Of a stretch of 49,208 nt of DNA, positions 1 through 7,366 are shown one piece after another. The DNA is taken from positions 1 to 49,208 of the forward strand of contig CASDVE010000022.1 in assembly GCA_949284175.1 (NCBI GenBank). Reading direction: 5' to 3'. The first letter of the stretch is position 1. Each line of letters begins with the position of its first letter. A program made the translations under genes and the position numbers. This stretch comes from an uncultured Eubacteriales bacterium. Its GTDB lineage: Bacteria > Bacillota > Clostridia > Lachnospirales > Lachnospiraceae. Under the pieces are notes generated by a model. It was not told the origin of the DNA, did no database searches, and was given only the letters and a program-made list of their open reading frames with translations.

Positions 1-324
1 TTTCTTAAATTTAGGAAATCCTTTTCTTTTCTTAAAGAAATCTCTAAATGCTTTATCTGCATTCATAATCGCTTGTTTTGTAGCTTTTGATGATACATCC
101 TTTATCCATTTCATCTCTTGATTTTTCGGTATATATTCGTTATTTAACCATTTGGAAAAATCCATACCACTCATGAACTTTCCTTCTTTTTCATAAACTT
201 CTTTATTATGAGCAATATAAAAGTTATATACAAACCTTGCTACACCAATCGTTTGGTGTATTTTAGATTTTTGTTCTTTCGTAGGATGAATCTCTATCTT
301 GTATGCTCTTTTTAAATTACTCAT
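1..324 (-). CDS. tnpB: TnpB (IS607/IS605-type RNA-guided nuclease), N-terminal part, cut by window edge
   Basis: An open frame of 108 codons starts at the ATG at 324 and runs off the left edge. The translation begins MSNLKRAYKIEIHPTKEQ and contains VARFVYNFYIAHNKEVYE and AFRDFFKKRKGFPKFKK, which are typical of the N-terminal domain of TnpB, the transposon ancestor of Cas12. The RuvC and zinc-finger parts would lie outside the window, so activity cannot be judged. The recombinase gene next to it is broken (325-763), so the element probably cannot move by itself even if TnpB is intact. Family assignment is confident; IS607 rather than IS605 rests on the adjacent serine recombinase. Confidence 0.85.
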   Translation of the reverse strand, partial: MSNLKRAYKIEIHPTKEQKSKIHQTIGVARFVYNFYIAHNKEVYEKEGKFMSGMDFSKWLNNEYIPKNQEMKWIKDVSSKATKQAIMNADKAFRDFFKKRKGFPKFKK

Positions 325-763
325 CCTCTCTAATCTTTTTTTGTATTTACTTAAGCCATATATTCTACAACTAAGTGTATGAAGTATTGCTATCTTATCT
401 TGAACTAATTCTTCTTTTGACAAATGACAAAAGACGTTCGTTTTCCATACTCTTCAATCACTTTATCTACTATAATTCCTTTCGCATTCGCATATTGTCT
501 AAGAAATTCTACTTGATTTTTTAAATCATCCCTCTGATTAGAAGTGGAAACTCTTGTATAAATAACTATTTTTCTAAGATTCTCTTCCTTCTGAATACCT
601 TTGTGCTTAAAATATTGCTCATACGTATCATACCTTCTATTTGTAGTCGTTCTGAATGCTTTTAACTTCCTTCAACGTCCCAACGTTGCAAAGTTCTAAC
701 AGAAACATGAATCAGTTCTGAAAATTCATTCTGTTTATAGTTATTATTTTCTAATCCAATCAC
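325..763 (-). pseudogene. Decayed IS607-type serine recombinase (TnpA)
   Basis: Three pieces of an IS607 recombinase can be read in different frames. The first, from a GTG near 763, holds the MerR-like DNA-binding part (FSELIHVSVRTLQRWDVEG) and then hits a stop near 667. A one-base shift restores the expected LKAFRTTTNRRYDTYEQYF. The catalytic start follows (LRKIVIYTRVSTSNQRDDLKNQ), with the nucleophilic serine region intact up to EEYGKR. After that the frame changes again and jumps straight to the usual C-terminal tail (EELVQDKIAILHTLSCRIYG). So at least one frameshift and one large deletion of the catalytic domain are visible. The tail is in the same frame as tnpB. Confidence 0.8.
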
Positions 764-991
764 CTCTTGACCATATTTTACTATAATTATCTCTATTTTT
801 AATAACTAAATAATTCCTCCTTCTCAAATAATATTTTTATATGTATCCATTTACTCTATGATATATCCTATTATATAATGTACAAAATACAAATTCAACT
901 TGTAGGGCTATTTTGAAAAAACTTTCATCAATTGTGCAGATTAAATAAAAATCATAGAGATGAATTGGTTGAAATGTGGGGAAAACTACCT
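764..991. other. AT-rich spacer between the IS607 remnant and the nan cluster
   Basis: This stretch has no reading frame of note and is very AT-rich. The left end of the IS607-type element should lie in its first part, but no terminal repeat is obvious; IS607 elements lack strong inverted repeats. The next recognisable signal is the nan promoter at 992. Confidence 0.4.
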
Positions 992-1021
992 TTGAATTGA
1001 AAGTACTTTCTTAAATATAAA
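992..1021 (+). promoter_or_regulatory. Probable nan promoter with a palindromic operator in its spacer
   Basis: A -35-like TTGAAT (992-997) and a -10-like TATAAA (1016-1021) are 18 bp apart. The spacer carries a perfect 12-bp palindrome, GAAAGTACTTTC (999-1010). RpiR-family regulators commonly bind palindromes of the GAAA-N-TTTC kind, and an RpiR regulator is encoded at the end of this cluster, so this is the likely target. The binding assignment is an inference. Confidence 0.5.
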
Positions 1022-1127
1022 AATACTTGAAAATAATTTTTTATTGGTTTATAGTGAGCATAAGAAAAAAATAGTTGTGTTCATAAAAAGCAATTAAAAA
1101 AATGAAATGGAGAAAGGAATAACAAAT

Positions 1128-1820
1128 ATGGAGCAATATTTGGAAAATCTAAAAGGTCATTTAGTTGTATCTTGTCAGGCATTGCCACATGAACCACTTC
1201 ACTCTTCCTTTATTATGGGAAGAATGGCACTGGCTGCCAAAGAAGGTGGTGCGAAAGGAATTCGTGCAAATACAAAAGAAGACATTGCCGAAATTAAAAA
1301 AAATGTGGACTTACCAGTGATTGGAATTGTAAAAAGAGATTATGACGATAGCAAAGTCTATATTACACCAACTATGAAAGAAGTCGATGAATTGATGGAA
1401 GTGAAACCAGAAATTATCGCTATTGATGCAACAAGTGATAGCAGACCAAATGGGGTAACATTGGATGAATTTTATCATGCAATTCGTGAAAAATATCCAG
1501 ATCAACTTCTCATGGCGGATTGCTCCACTGTGGAAGAAGCTCTTCATGCGGATGAATTGGGATTTGATTTTATTGGAACTACATTAGTTGGTTATACGGA
1601 GCAGAGCAAAGGGATGAAGATTGAAGAAAATGATTTTGAAATCATTCGCACAATCCTTAAAAACGTATCCCATAAAGTGATAGCAGAAGGCAATATCAAC
1701 ACACCAGAAAAAGCAAAAAGAGTGATTGAACTTGGATGTTTTAGTGTTGTTGTAGGTTCTATTATTACAAGACCACAGTTGATTACAAAATCATTTACAG
1801 AAGCCATTGATTCCATATAA
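1128..1820 (+). CDS. nanE: N-acetylmannosamine-6-phosphate 2-epimerase NanE
   Basis: A cytoplasmic TIM-barrel enzyme that converts N-acetylmannosamine 6-phosphate to N-acetylglucosamine 6-phosphate, the third step of sialic acid breakdown. The family is recognisable from [40 protein letters not shown] sequence near the N-terminus, VIGIVKRDY (Lys69 in the likely catalytic region), [12 protein letters not shown], and the C-terminal phosphate-binding part [15 protein letters not shown]. An in-frame ATG at 1107 exists, but the one at 1128 has AGAAAGGA about 10 nt upstream and gives the usual length of 230 residues. nanA follows after 91 bp. No fault is visible. Confidence 0.9.
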   Translation: MEQYLENLKGHLVVSCQALPHEPLHSSFIMGRMALAAKEGGAKGIRANTKEDIAEIKKNVDLPVIGIVKRDYDDSKVYITPTMKEVDELMEVKPEIIAIDATSDSRPNGVTLDEFYHAIREKYPDQLLMADCSTVEEALHADELGFDFIGTTLVGYTEQSKGMKIEENDFEIIRTILKNVSHKVIAEGNINTPEKAKRVIELGCFSVVVGSIITRPQLITKSFTEAIDSI

Positions 1821-1911
1821 TCAGGAAGAGCCAAAGGGATGGATACTCTTGCGTAACTTGTGGATTTGGCGTAATATAGAAAGAAAGTGTTGATAGAAAG
1901 GGGAAGGTATT

Positions 1912-2829
1912 ATGAGCAATTTAGAAAAATATAGAGGTGTCATTCCAGCATTTTATGCTTGCTATGATGACAAGGGAGAAGTGTGCAAAGACCGAGTAAA
2001 GCGTTTGACGGAATATTATATTGAAAAAGGGGTAAAAGGGGTTTACGCTTGTGGTTCTTCTGGCGAATGTATTTATCAAAGCGTAGAAGACAGAAAAAAA
2101 ACATTAGAAAGTATTATGGAAGTTGCTAAGGATAAGCTAACCGTAATCGCACATGTAGGTTGTAATAACACAAGAGATAGTGTGGAACTTGCACGCCATG
2201 CAGAGAGCGTAGGTGTTGATGCCATCGCCTCCATTCCGCCAATTTATTTTAGACTTCCAGACTACGCCATTGCACAGTATTGGAATGCCATGAGTGAGGC
2301 AGCTCCTAATACGGACTTTATTATTTATAATATTCCACAATTAGCAGGAACTGCTTTAAGTGTGAATCTCTTACAGGAAATGAAGAAGAATAAAAATGTC
2401 ATTGGTGTTAAAAATTCCTCTATGCCAGTGCAAGATATTCAGATCTTTAAAGCAGAAGGTGGAGAAAATTTTGTTGTGTTCAATGGTCCAGATGAGCAGT
2501 TTATCAGCGGACGAATGATGGGAGCAGACGGCGGTATTGGCGGAACTTATGGAGCTATGCCTGAGTTGTTCCTAAAAGCGGACGAGCTTGTAAAGGCTCA
2601 TAAAAATGAAGAGGCGTGCCAATTACAATATGCCATCAATGAAATTATCTATAAATTATGTTCTGGACATGGCAATATGTATGGTATGATTAAAGAAGTT
2701 CTTCGCATCAATGAAGGCTTTGACATCGGTGGCGTTCGTGAACCTCTTGTTAATCTAACCGATGAGGATAAAGAGATTGCAAAAGAAGCCGCAACTATGA
2801 TTAAAGAAGCCATCCATAAATTTTGTTAA
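1912..2829 (+). CDS. nanA: N-acetylneuraminate lyase NanA
   Basis: A class I aldolase of the DapA/NanA family that cleaves N-acetylneuraminate to N-acetylmannosamine and pyruvate. The protein has 305 residues, the normal length. It has the GSSGE carboxylate-binding motif at 48-52, catalytic Tyr139 in YNIPQLAG and the Schiff-base Lys167 in GVKNSS. GIGGTYGAMPE is the typical NanA version of the loop that contacts the sugar. The start is an ATG with a GGGGAAGG-type ribosome binding site. Dihydrodipicolinate synthase is the main alternative, but flanking nanE and nanK make the lyase call strong. Confidence 0.9.
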   Translation: MSNLEKYRGVIPAFYACYDDKGEVCKDRVKRLTEYYIEKGVKGVYACGSSGECIYQSVEDRKKTLESIMEVAKDKLTVIAHVGCNNTRDSVELARHAESVGVDAIASIPPIYFRLPDYAIAQYWNAMSEAAPNTDFIIYNIPQLAGTALSVNLLQEMKKNKNVIGVKNSSMPVQDIQIFKAEGGENFVVFNGPDEQFISGRMMGADGGIGGTYGAMPELFLKADELVKAHKNEEACQLQYAINEIIYKLCSGHGNMYGMIKEVLRINEGFDIGGVREPLVNLTDEDKEIAKEAATMIKEAIHKFC

Positions 2830-2866
2830 TGAATGGTGTTACATATAAGAAGCGTATAATAATAAG

Positions 2867-2889
2867 ACCGCAGGAGAAATTCCTGCGGT
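2867..2889 (+). terminator. Intra-operon hairpin between nanA and nanK
   Basis: A perfect 9-bp stem (ACCGCAGGA / TCCTGCGGT) with a 5-nt loop sits 37 nt after nanA. No uridine run follows, so it is more likely an mRNA processing or attenuation element than a full terminator. It could lower nanK relative to nanE and nanA. Confidence 0.55.
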
Positions 2890-2915
2890 ATTTGTGCATA
2901 AAGAAGGAGTTTTGT

Positions 2916-3836
2916 ATGAAGCGATATATTTGTATTGATATTGGAGGGACAACCATAAAGTATGGTGTGATTCAGGAAAATGGGATATTTGAAATGACAA
3001 AGGAAATGCCGACACAAGCAAAAGAGGGCGGTGGTGCTGGAATTATTGATAAAATAAAACGGATTGTATCGGCATTTTTAGAACAATATGAAGTGTCTGG
3101 TATTTGCGTATCCACCGCAGGTATGGTAGACTGGAAGAAAGGGGTTATTACCTACGCATCTTCTTTGATTCCAAATTATACAGGAACAAAAATAAAAGAA
3201 ATCATGGAAAACGCATTTCATCTTCCTTGTGAGGTAGAAAATGATGTCAATTGTGCAGGTCTTGCAGAGTACTATGCAGGAGCTGGGAAAGGATGTGAGA
3301 GCAGTCTTTGTTTGACAATCGGAACAGGGATTGGGGGAGCCTTTGTATCCGATGGTAAAATCTTTCATGGATTTTCTGGAAGCGGATGTGAAGTCGGGTA
3401 CTTACATCTTCCAGGAGGAGCTTTTCAGGATCTCGCTGCAAGCAGTGTGCTTGTCAAAAATGTGATTCAAAAGAAAGGGTTAAAAGAAGGCGACTTAAAC
3501 GGTAAAATGATTTTTGACAAAGCAAAAGAAGGGGATCGGGATTGTATTGAAGCGATCGATACAATGTGTGATATTCTTGGAATGGGAATTGCTAATTTAT
3601 GTTATGTATTGAACCCAGAAATTGTAGTGCTTGGTGGTGGAATTATGGTACAAAGAGAGTATTTGGAGCCAAAAATTCGGCAGAGTCTAAAAAAGTATTT
3701 ACTTTCTTCGATTGCAGAACATACCAAGTTAGCTTTTGCGCAAAACAAAAATCAAGCGGGGATGTTGGGCGCATATTATCATTTTAAAGAACAACACGCC
3801 GAAGGAGTTGACTTGTTGCCTGCCCACAAATCCTAA
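2916..3836 (+). CDS. nanK: ROK-family N-acetylmannosamine kinase NanK
   Basis: A sugar kinase that would phosphorylate N-acetylmannosamine at C6, supplying NanE. The ATP-binding DIGGTTIK lies at residues 8-15 and the catalytic aspartate is probably Asp110 in the END motif. TIGTGIGGAF follows at 134-143. The zinc-binding cysteine cluster found in many ROK proteins is missing: EVGYLHLPGGAFQDLAA stands where EIGH and the cysteines would be. Firmicute NanK proteins often lack it. The frame is open from 2823, but ATG 2916 has AAGAAGGAG just upstream and gives the usual 306 residues. Substrate is inferred from the nan neighbours. Confidence 0.82.
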   Translation: MKRYICIDIGGTTIKYGVIQENGIFEMTKEMPTQAKEGGGAGIIDKIKRIVSAFLEQYEVSGICVSTAGMVDWKKGVITYASSLIPNYTGTKIKEIMENAFHLPCEVENDVNCAGLAEYYAGAGKGCESSLCLTIGTGIGGAFVSDGKIFHGFSGSGCEVGYLHLPGGAFQDLAASSVLVKNVIQKKGLKEGDLNGKMIFDKAKEGDRDCIEAIDTMCDILGMGIANLCYVLNPEIVVLGGGIMVQREYLEPKIRQSLKKYLLSSIAEHTKLAFAQNKNQAGMLGAYYHFKEQHAEGVDLLPAHKS

Positions 3837-3924
3837 AATCACAATAGCTTATCATGTGGCATGAGAAAAGGACGAGAGGGGACTTGGCATACAAAAAGAG
3901 AATAAAATAGAAAGAAGGAGAGAT

Positions 3925-4761
3925 ATGGAGCGAAGTCTTCAAGCGATTGTACCACTGATCGAATCCATTTATGAGAGTTTTACACCATTAGAAAAAACGA
4001 TAGCCGATTTTTATATGCAAGAACAAACAGAAACGGATTTTTCTGCCAAAAATATTTCTAAAAAATTGTATGTGTCAGAGGCCTCCCTTTCTCGTTTTGC
4101 GAAAAAATGTGGATTTAAAGGTTATCGAGAGTTTTTGTTTTATTATGAGCAAGATAAGGAACATCGAGAAGAAGTGCCAGTTCGAGATTATTATTCTACA
4201 CAGGTACTAAATACATATCAAGAGTTGCTAGATAAGACCCATAGCTTGATGGACGAAGAACAGATGGAGCGAATTGTTCATCATTGTTCTACAAAATCCC
4301 GCATTTATGTGTATGGACGAGGAAGCTCTGGGCTTGTAGCACAAGAAATGAAACTTCGGTTTATGCGACTTGGGGTAAACATTGAAGCGATCACAGATGA
4401 TCATATTATGAGAATGAATACGGTATTGTTGGATAGCCGTTGTCTGGTGATTGGAATTAGTGTAAGTGGAACAAATGAAGAAGTTATTGATTGTTTAAGA
4501 TCTGCAAAGGCACAGGGTGCTACAACCATTCTTATGAGTGCAAGAAGAGATAAAAAATTTTCTTTTTGTGATGAAGTATTAATTGTGGCTTCCAAAAGAT
4601 ATTTGGAGAATGGAAAGGCGATCTCTCCACAATTTCCAGTGCTTGTTATGATGGATATTTTGTATTCTCACTTTTTAGAATCGGATAAATTCCATCGAGA
4701 AGCATTACATGATTTTACATTGAATGTATTGCATGAGAAAAGTCATACCTACGATTCTTAA
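3925..4761 (+). CDS. RpiR-family transcriptional regulator of the nan cluster
   Basis: A 278-residue regulator with an N-terminal helix-turn-helix of the RpiR type (ISKKLYVSEASLSRFAKKCGF, about residues 45-65) and a C-terminal SIS sugar-phosphate-binding domain (IYVYGRGSSGLVAQEM and VIGISVSGTNEEVIDCL, about 130-250). RpiR proteins often control amino-sugar genes and sense a sugar phosphate such as GlcNAc-6-P or ManNAc-6-P. It is the last gene before a strong terminator, so it is probably cotranscribed with nanEAK and autoregulated. The palindrome at 999-1010 is its best candidate operator. Ligand and operator are inferred. Confidence 0.85.
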   Translation: MERSLQAIVPLIESIYESFTPLEKTIADFYMQEQTETDFSAKNISKKLYVSEASLSRFAKKCGFKGYREFLFYYEQDKEHREEVPVRDYYSTQVLNTYQELLDKTHSLMDEEQMERIVHHCSTKSRIYVYGRGSSGLVAQEMKLRFMRLGVNIEAITDDHIMRMNTVLLDSRCLVIGISVSGTNEEVIDCLRSAKAQGATTILMSARRDKKFSFCDEVLIVASKRYLENGKAISPQFPVLVMMDILYSHFLESDKFHREALHDFTLNVLHEKSHTYDS

Positions 4762-4789
4762 TAAAAAGAAGGAATAGGCTGTTGTAAAG

Positions 4790-4834
4790 AAAAGCTGAAA
4801 CAAGAAAAGAAAATTCCTTGTTTCAGCTTTTTTG
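4790..4834 (+). terminator. Rho-independent terminator after the nan cluster
   Basis: A perfect 15-bp stem (AAAAGCTGAAACAAG at 4790-4804 with its complement at 4817-4831) ends in a T run. The converging gene at 4847-5572 ends 12 bp further on, so the hairpin probably works in both directions. Confidence 0.9.
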
Positions 4835-4846
4835 TATTCTCATGGT

Positions 4847-5572
4847 TTATCGTTTTCGTAGTTTTTGTTGTTGTCTAAAATTCAATGCAATATCTGGACG
4901 ATCGGTAATAATGCCAGCAATGGGGTATTGAAGTAATTTTTCAATAAGAGAGGGCTGATTCACCGTCCACACATAGATTGGTATATGCAGTAGTTTCATG
5001 CGAAAAAGAAAATCTTTTGTTAAAAATTGATAGTGAGGGCTGATAAAATCCGCATGACATTGATAAAGCCTCTTTCCTGGAAAATATTCACTAAGCCTTG
5101 TTTTCATATACATCGTTTCTTTTCCAATTAAAAGACCTGTGGTTATTTTTTTATCTAATTTTTTTATAGATAGTACGGTGCTATCATGAAAGGATTTTAT
5201 AAAATATTCGGAATAAGAATAATATTTTTTCACTAGAGAAATGACTTCTTTTTCATATCCTGTTTCTTTTAGTTCAATATCTAGTTTGATTTTACCCTGA
5301 CAAAATGCTAAAACCTCTTCTAATAAAGGCACATGATACCCTTTCTGTTTTGTTATATCATTAATTTCTTGATAGGTTAGAGTACAAAGAGATTTTCCAT
5401 ATAAGTCTGGATTATGAAAGACGACTAATTTTTGATCAAGGGTTCGTCTGATATCAAATTCTACCATATCGGCATGAAGTTCTATGGCAAGACGAAAGGC
5501 TTCTATTGTATTTTCGAATTTAGCAAGAGCAGAGGCACCACGATGGGCAATAATGATTTTTTGTTTTTTCAA
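4847..5572 (-). CDS. Glycerophosphodiester phosphodiesterase (GDPD/UgpQ type)
   Basis: A 241-residue enzyme hydrolysing glycerophosphodiesters to glycerol 3-phosphate and an alcohol. Family residues are visible in order: HRG (10-12), the metal-binding glutamate in FEN, MVEFDIRRT, the catalytic histidine in VVFHNPDL, DIELK near 100, and the end motif GIITDRPD. There is no signal peptide, so it is cytoplasmic. The start codon is TTG at 5572, preceded by AGAGGTG with an 8-nt gap. It is the only minus-strand gene in this part and has no obvious operon partner. Confidence 0.88.
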   Translation of the reverse strand: MKKQKIIIAHRGASALAKFENTIEAFRLAIELHADMVEFDIRRTLDQKLVVFHNPDLYGKSLCTLTYQEINDITKQKGYHVPLLEEVLAFCQGKIKLDIELKETGYEKEVISLVKKYYSYSEYFIKSFHDSTVLSIKKLDKKITTGLLIGKETMYMKTRLSEYFPGKRLYQCHADFISPHYQFLTKDFLFRMKLLHIPIYVWTVNQPSLIEKLLQYPIAGIITDRPDIALNFRQQQKLRKR

Positions 5573-5710
5573 TAGTATTACACCTCTTTTCTTTTTTCTA
5601 TCATAGCACTATTTTTTTTAATGCACCACTGCTTCTAAAAGAATTTCATAGATTTTTAATGAATCAATGATTTTATTTAGCTTTGGCATTAATATATAGT
5701 GACAAATCCC

Positions 5711-5752
5711 TTTTTGTTCAAGTTGAAAAAAAGGGGAATGATCCGTTATAAT
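5711..5752 (+). promoter_or_regulatory. mtlA promoter with palindrome over the -35 box
   Basis: A -35 TTGAAA (5723-5728) and a -10 TATAAT (5747-5752) are separated by 18 bp. The -35 box is the right arm of an inverted repeat TTCAA-G-TTGAA (5717-5727). The mtlF promoter at 22657-22692 has the same boxes, spacer length and palindrome, which suggests shared control, probably by MtlR. A further possible half-site pair (TTGGCA at 5683, TGACAA at 5699) resembles MtlR boxes of Bacillus but has different spacing. Confidence 0.65.
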
Positions 5753-5851
5753 AAAAACATAAAAAGAAGAGAAGTTGGCCAATAAATCTTCAAGGTGAAT
5801 AAAAAGTAGAACCAAGATGAGAGAATAAGAAAAGAAGGAAGGTATCGCTTT

Positions 5852-7246
5852 ATGAAGGAAAAAGTACAGAGCTTTGGGCGTTTTTTAAGCGGTATGGTTA
5901 TGCCAAATATTGGTGCATTTATCGCGTGGGGATTTATTACTGCTTTATTCTTAGCAACAGGATGGTTTCCAAATGAAACATTGGCAACGTTAATTGATCC
6001 CATGTCACATTATTTACTGCCATTATTAATCGCTTATACTGGTGGTAAGGCGGTTGCAGGAACAAGAGGTGGCGTTATGGGTGCTATCTCAGCCATGGGT
6101 GTCATTGTAGGATCTACAAACCCAATGTTCATTGGAGCGATGATTATGGGTCCTTTGGGTGGCTTTGTCATTAAACAGTTTGATAAAGCAGTGGAAGGAA
6201 AATTAAAAGCTGGATTTGAAATGCTTGTAAACAATTTTTCCATTGGTATTTTAGGTGCTATTTTAGCCTGTCTTGCGTTAGTTGTTGTGGAACCAGTTGT
6301 GAATGCTGGTAATGGTTTAATGGAAGCGGGAGTAAACTTTTTAGTAGAACATGGCTTATTGCCACTGACAAGCGTTTTAATTGAGCCAGCAAAAGTGTTA
6401 TTCTTAAACAATGCTTTAAATCATGGTATTTTCACTCCAATGGGAATGAATCAAGTAGCAGAAACTGGAAAGTCCATTTTCTTCTTATTAGAAGCTAATC
6501 CAGGTCCAGGACTTGGGATCTTATTAGCGTATTGTATCGCAGGAAAAGGCTCTGCAAAAAGTTCTGCACCAGGAGCTATTATCATTCATTTCCTAGGTGG
6601 TATTCATGAAATTTATTTCCCATATATTTTAATGAATCCAACCTTAATCTTAGCAGCCATTGCCGGTGGAGCAGCGGGAGTTTTTACAAATGTATTATTG
6701 GGTTCTGGATTAACAGCTGCTGCATCTCCAGGAAGTATTATTGCCATTTTAGGTATGTGTCCAAAGGGTGGATATCTTCCTGTATTAGCAGGGGTAGCGG
6801 TTGCAACCGTTGTATCCTTTGTAGTAGCCACACCACTTCTTAAGATCTTTGGTAAAGATGAAGATGTGGAAAGTGCACAGGCAAAAGTTGCAGATATGAA
6901 GAGTCAGGCAAAAGGCGTGACAAGCAATCAGGCAAGCGATGATGCAAAAGTTTCTGGTCAGAAAGTAAAGAAAATTGTGTTTGCTTGCGATGCAGGAATG
7001 GGCTCTAGTGCTATGGGAGCATCTGTTCTTCGTAAAAAATTAAAACAAGCAGGGCTTGATCATATTGAAGTTGTTCATGCGTCTGTATCCGAGATTCCAA
7101 CAGATTCTCAAATTGTTGTCACACATGAAGAATTGAAAGAAAGAGCAAAAACAAGTCATCCGAATGCACAACTTGTTTTAATTACCAACTTTATGAATGC
7201 TCCACAGTACGATGAATTAGTTGAACAATTAAAAAATAACAAATAG
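5852..7246 (+). CDS. mtlA: Mannitol-specific PTS permease EIICB (MtlA)
   Basis: A membrane permease that imports mannitol and phosphorylates it to mannitol 1-phosphate. The N-terminal 340 residues are the hydrophobic EIIC domain, with the signature [12 protein letters not shown] near residue 250. A linker of about 40 residues leads to the EIIB domain, which holds the phosphorylated cysteine Cys379 in [17 protein letters not shown] is absent from this protein and is encoded separately as mtlF at 22778. The start has AGAAGGAAGG upstream. The length of 464 residues fits Gram-positive MtlA proteins without EIIA. Confidence 0.92.
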   Translation: MKEKVQSFGRFLSGMVMPNIGAFIAWGFITALFLATGWFPNETLATLIDPMSHYLLPLLIAYTGGKAVAGTRGGVMGAISAMGVIVGSTNPMFIGAMIMGPLGGFVIKQFDKAVEGKLKAGFEMLVNNFSIGILGAILACLALVVVEPVVNAGNGLMEAGVNFLVEHGLLPLTSVLIEPAKVLFLNNALNHGIFTPMGMNQVAETGKSIFFLLEANPGPGLGILLAYCIAGKGSAKSSAPGAIIIHFLGGIHEIYFPYILMNPTLILAAIAGGAAGVFTNVLLGSGLTAAASPGSIIAILGMCPKGGYLPVLAGVAVATVVSFVVATPLLKIFGKDEDVESAQAKVADMKSQAKGVTSNQASDDAKVSGQKVKKIVFACDAGMGSSAMGASVLRKKLKQAGLDHIEVVHASVSEIPTDSQIVVTHEELKERAKTSHPNAQLVLITNFMNAPQYDELVEQLKNNK

Positions 7247-7260
7247 AATAGAAAGAATAG

Positions 7261-7306
7261 CCGGGTGCGGGAAGTAGTCATAGGACATAACTTTACACCC
7301 GGTTTT
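7261..7306 (+). terminator. Weak terminator or attenuator between mtlA and mtlR
   Basis: CCGGGTG (7261-7267) pairs with CACCCGG (7296-7302), followed by TTTTC. The stem is only 7 bp and the loop is 28 nt, so partial read-through into mtlR is likely. It could keep regulator levels below permease levels. Confidence 0.5.
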
Positions 7307-7366
7307 CTGGCATATAAAAATGAGTAGCCTAAAACACAACCAAGATGGAGAAAGGTGATAGAAAAG

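Noticed and set aside
5618..5815. 65-residue minus-strand frame upstream of mtlA, with a tail vaguely like an EIIA domain end
   Set aside because: No ribosome binding site, poor match over its length, and it overlaps the mtlA promoter. Chance similarity is more likely.
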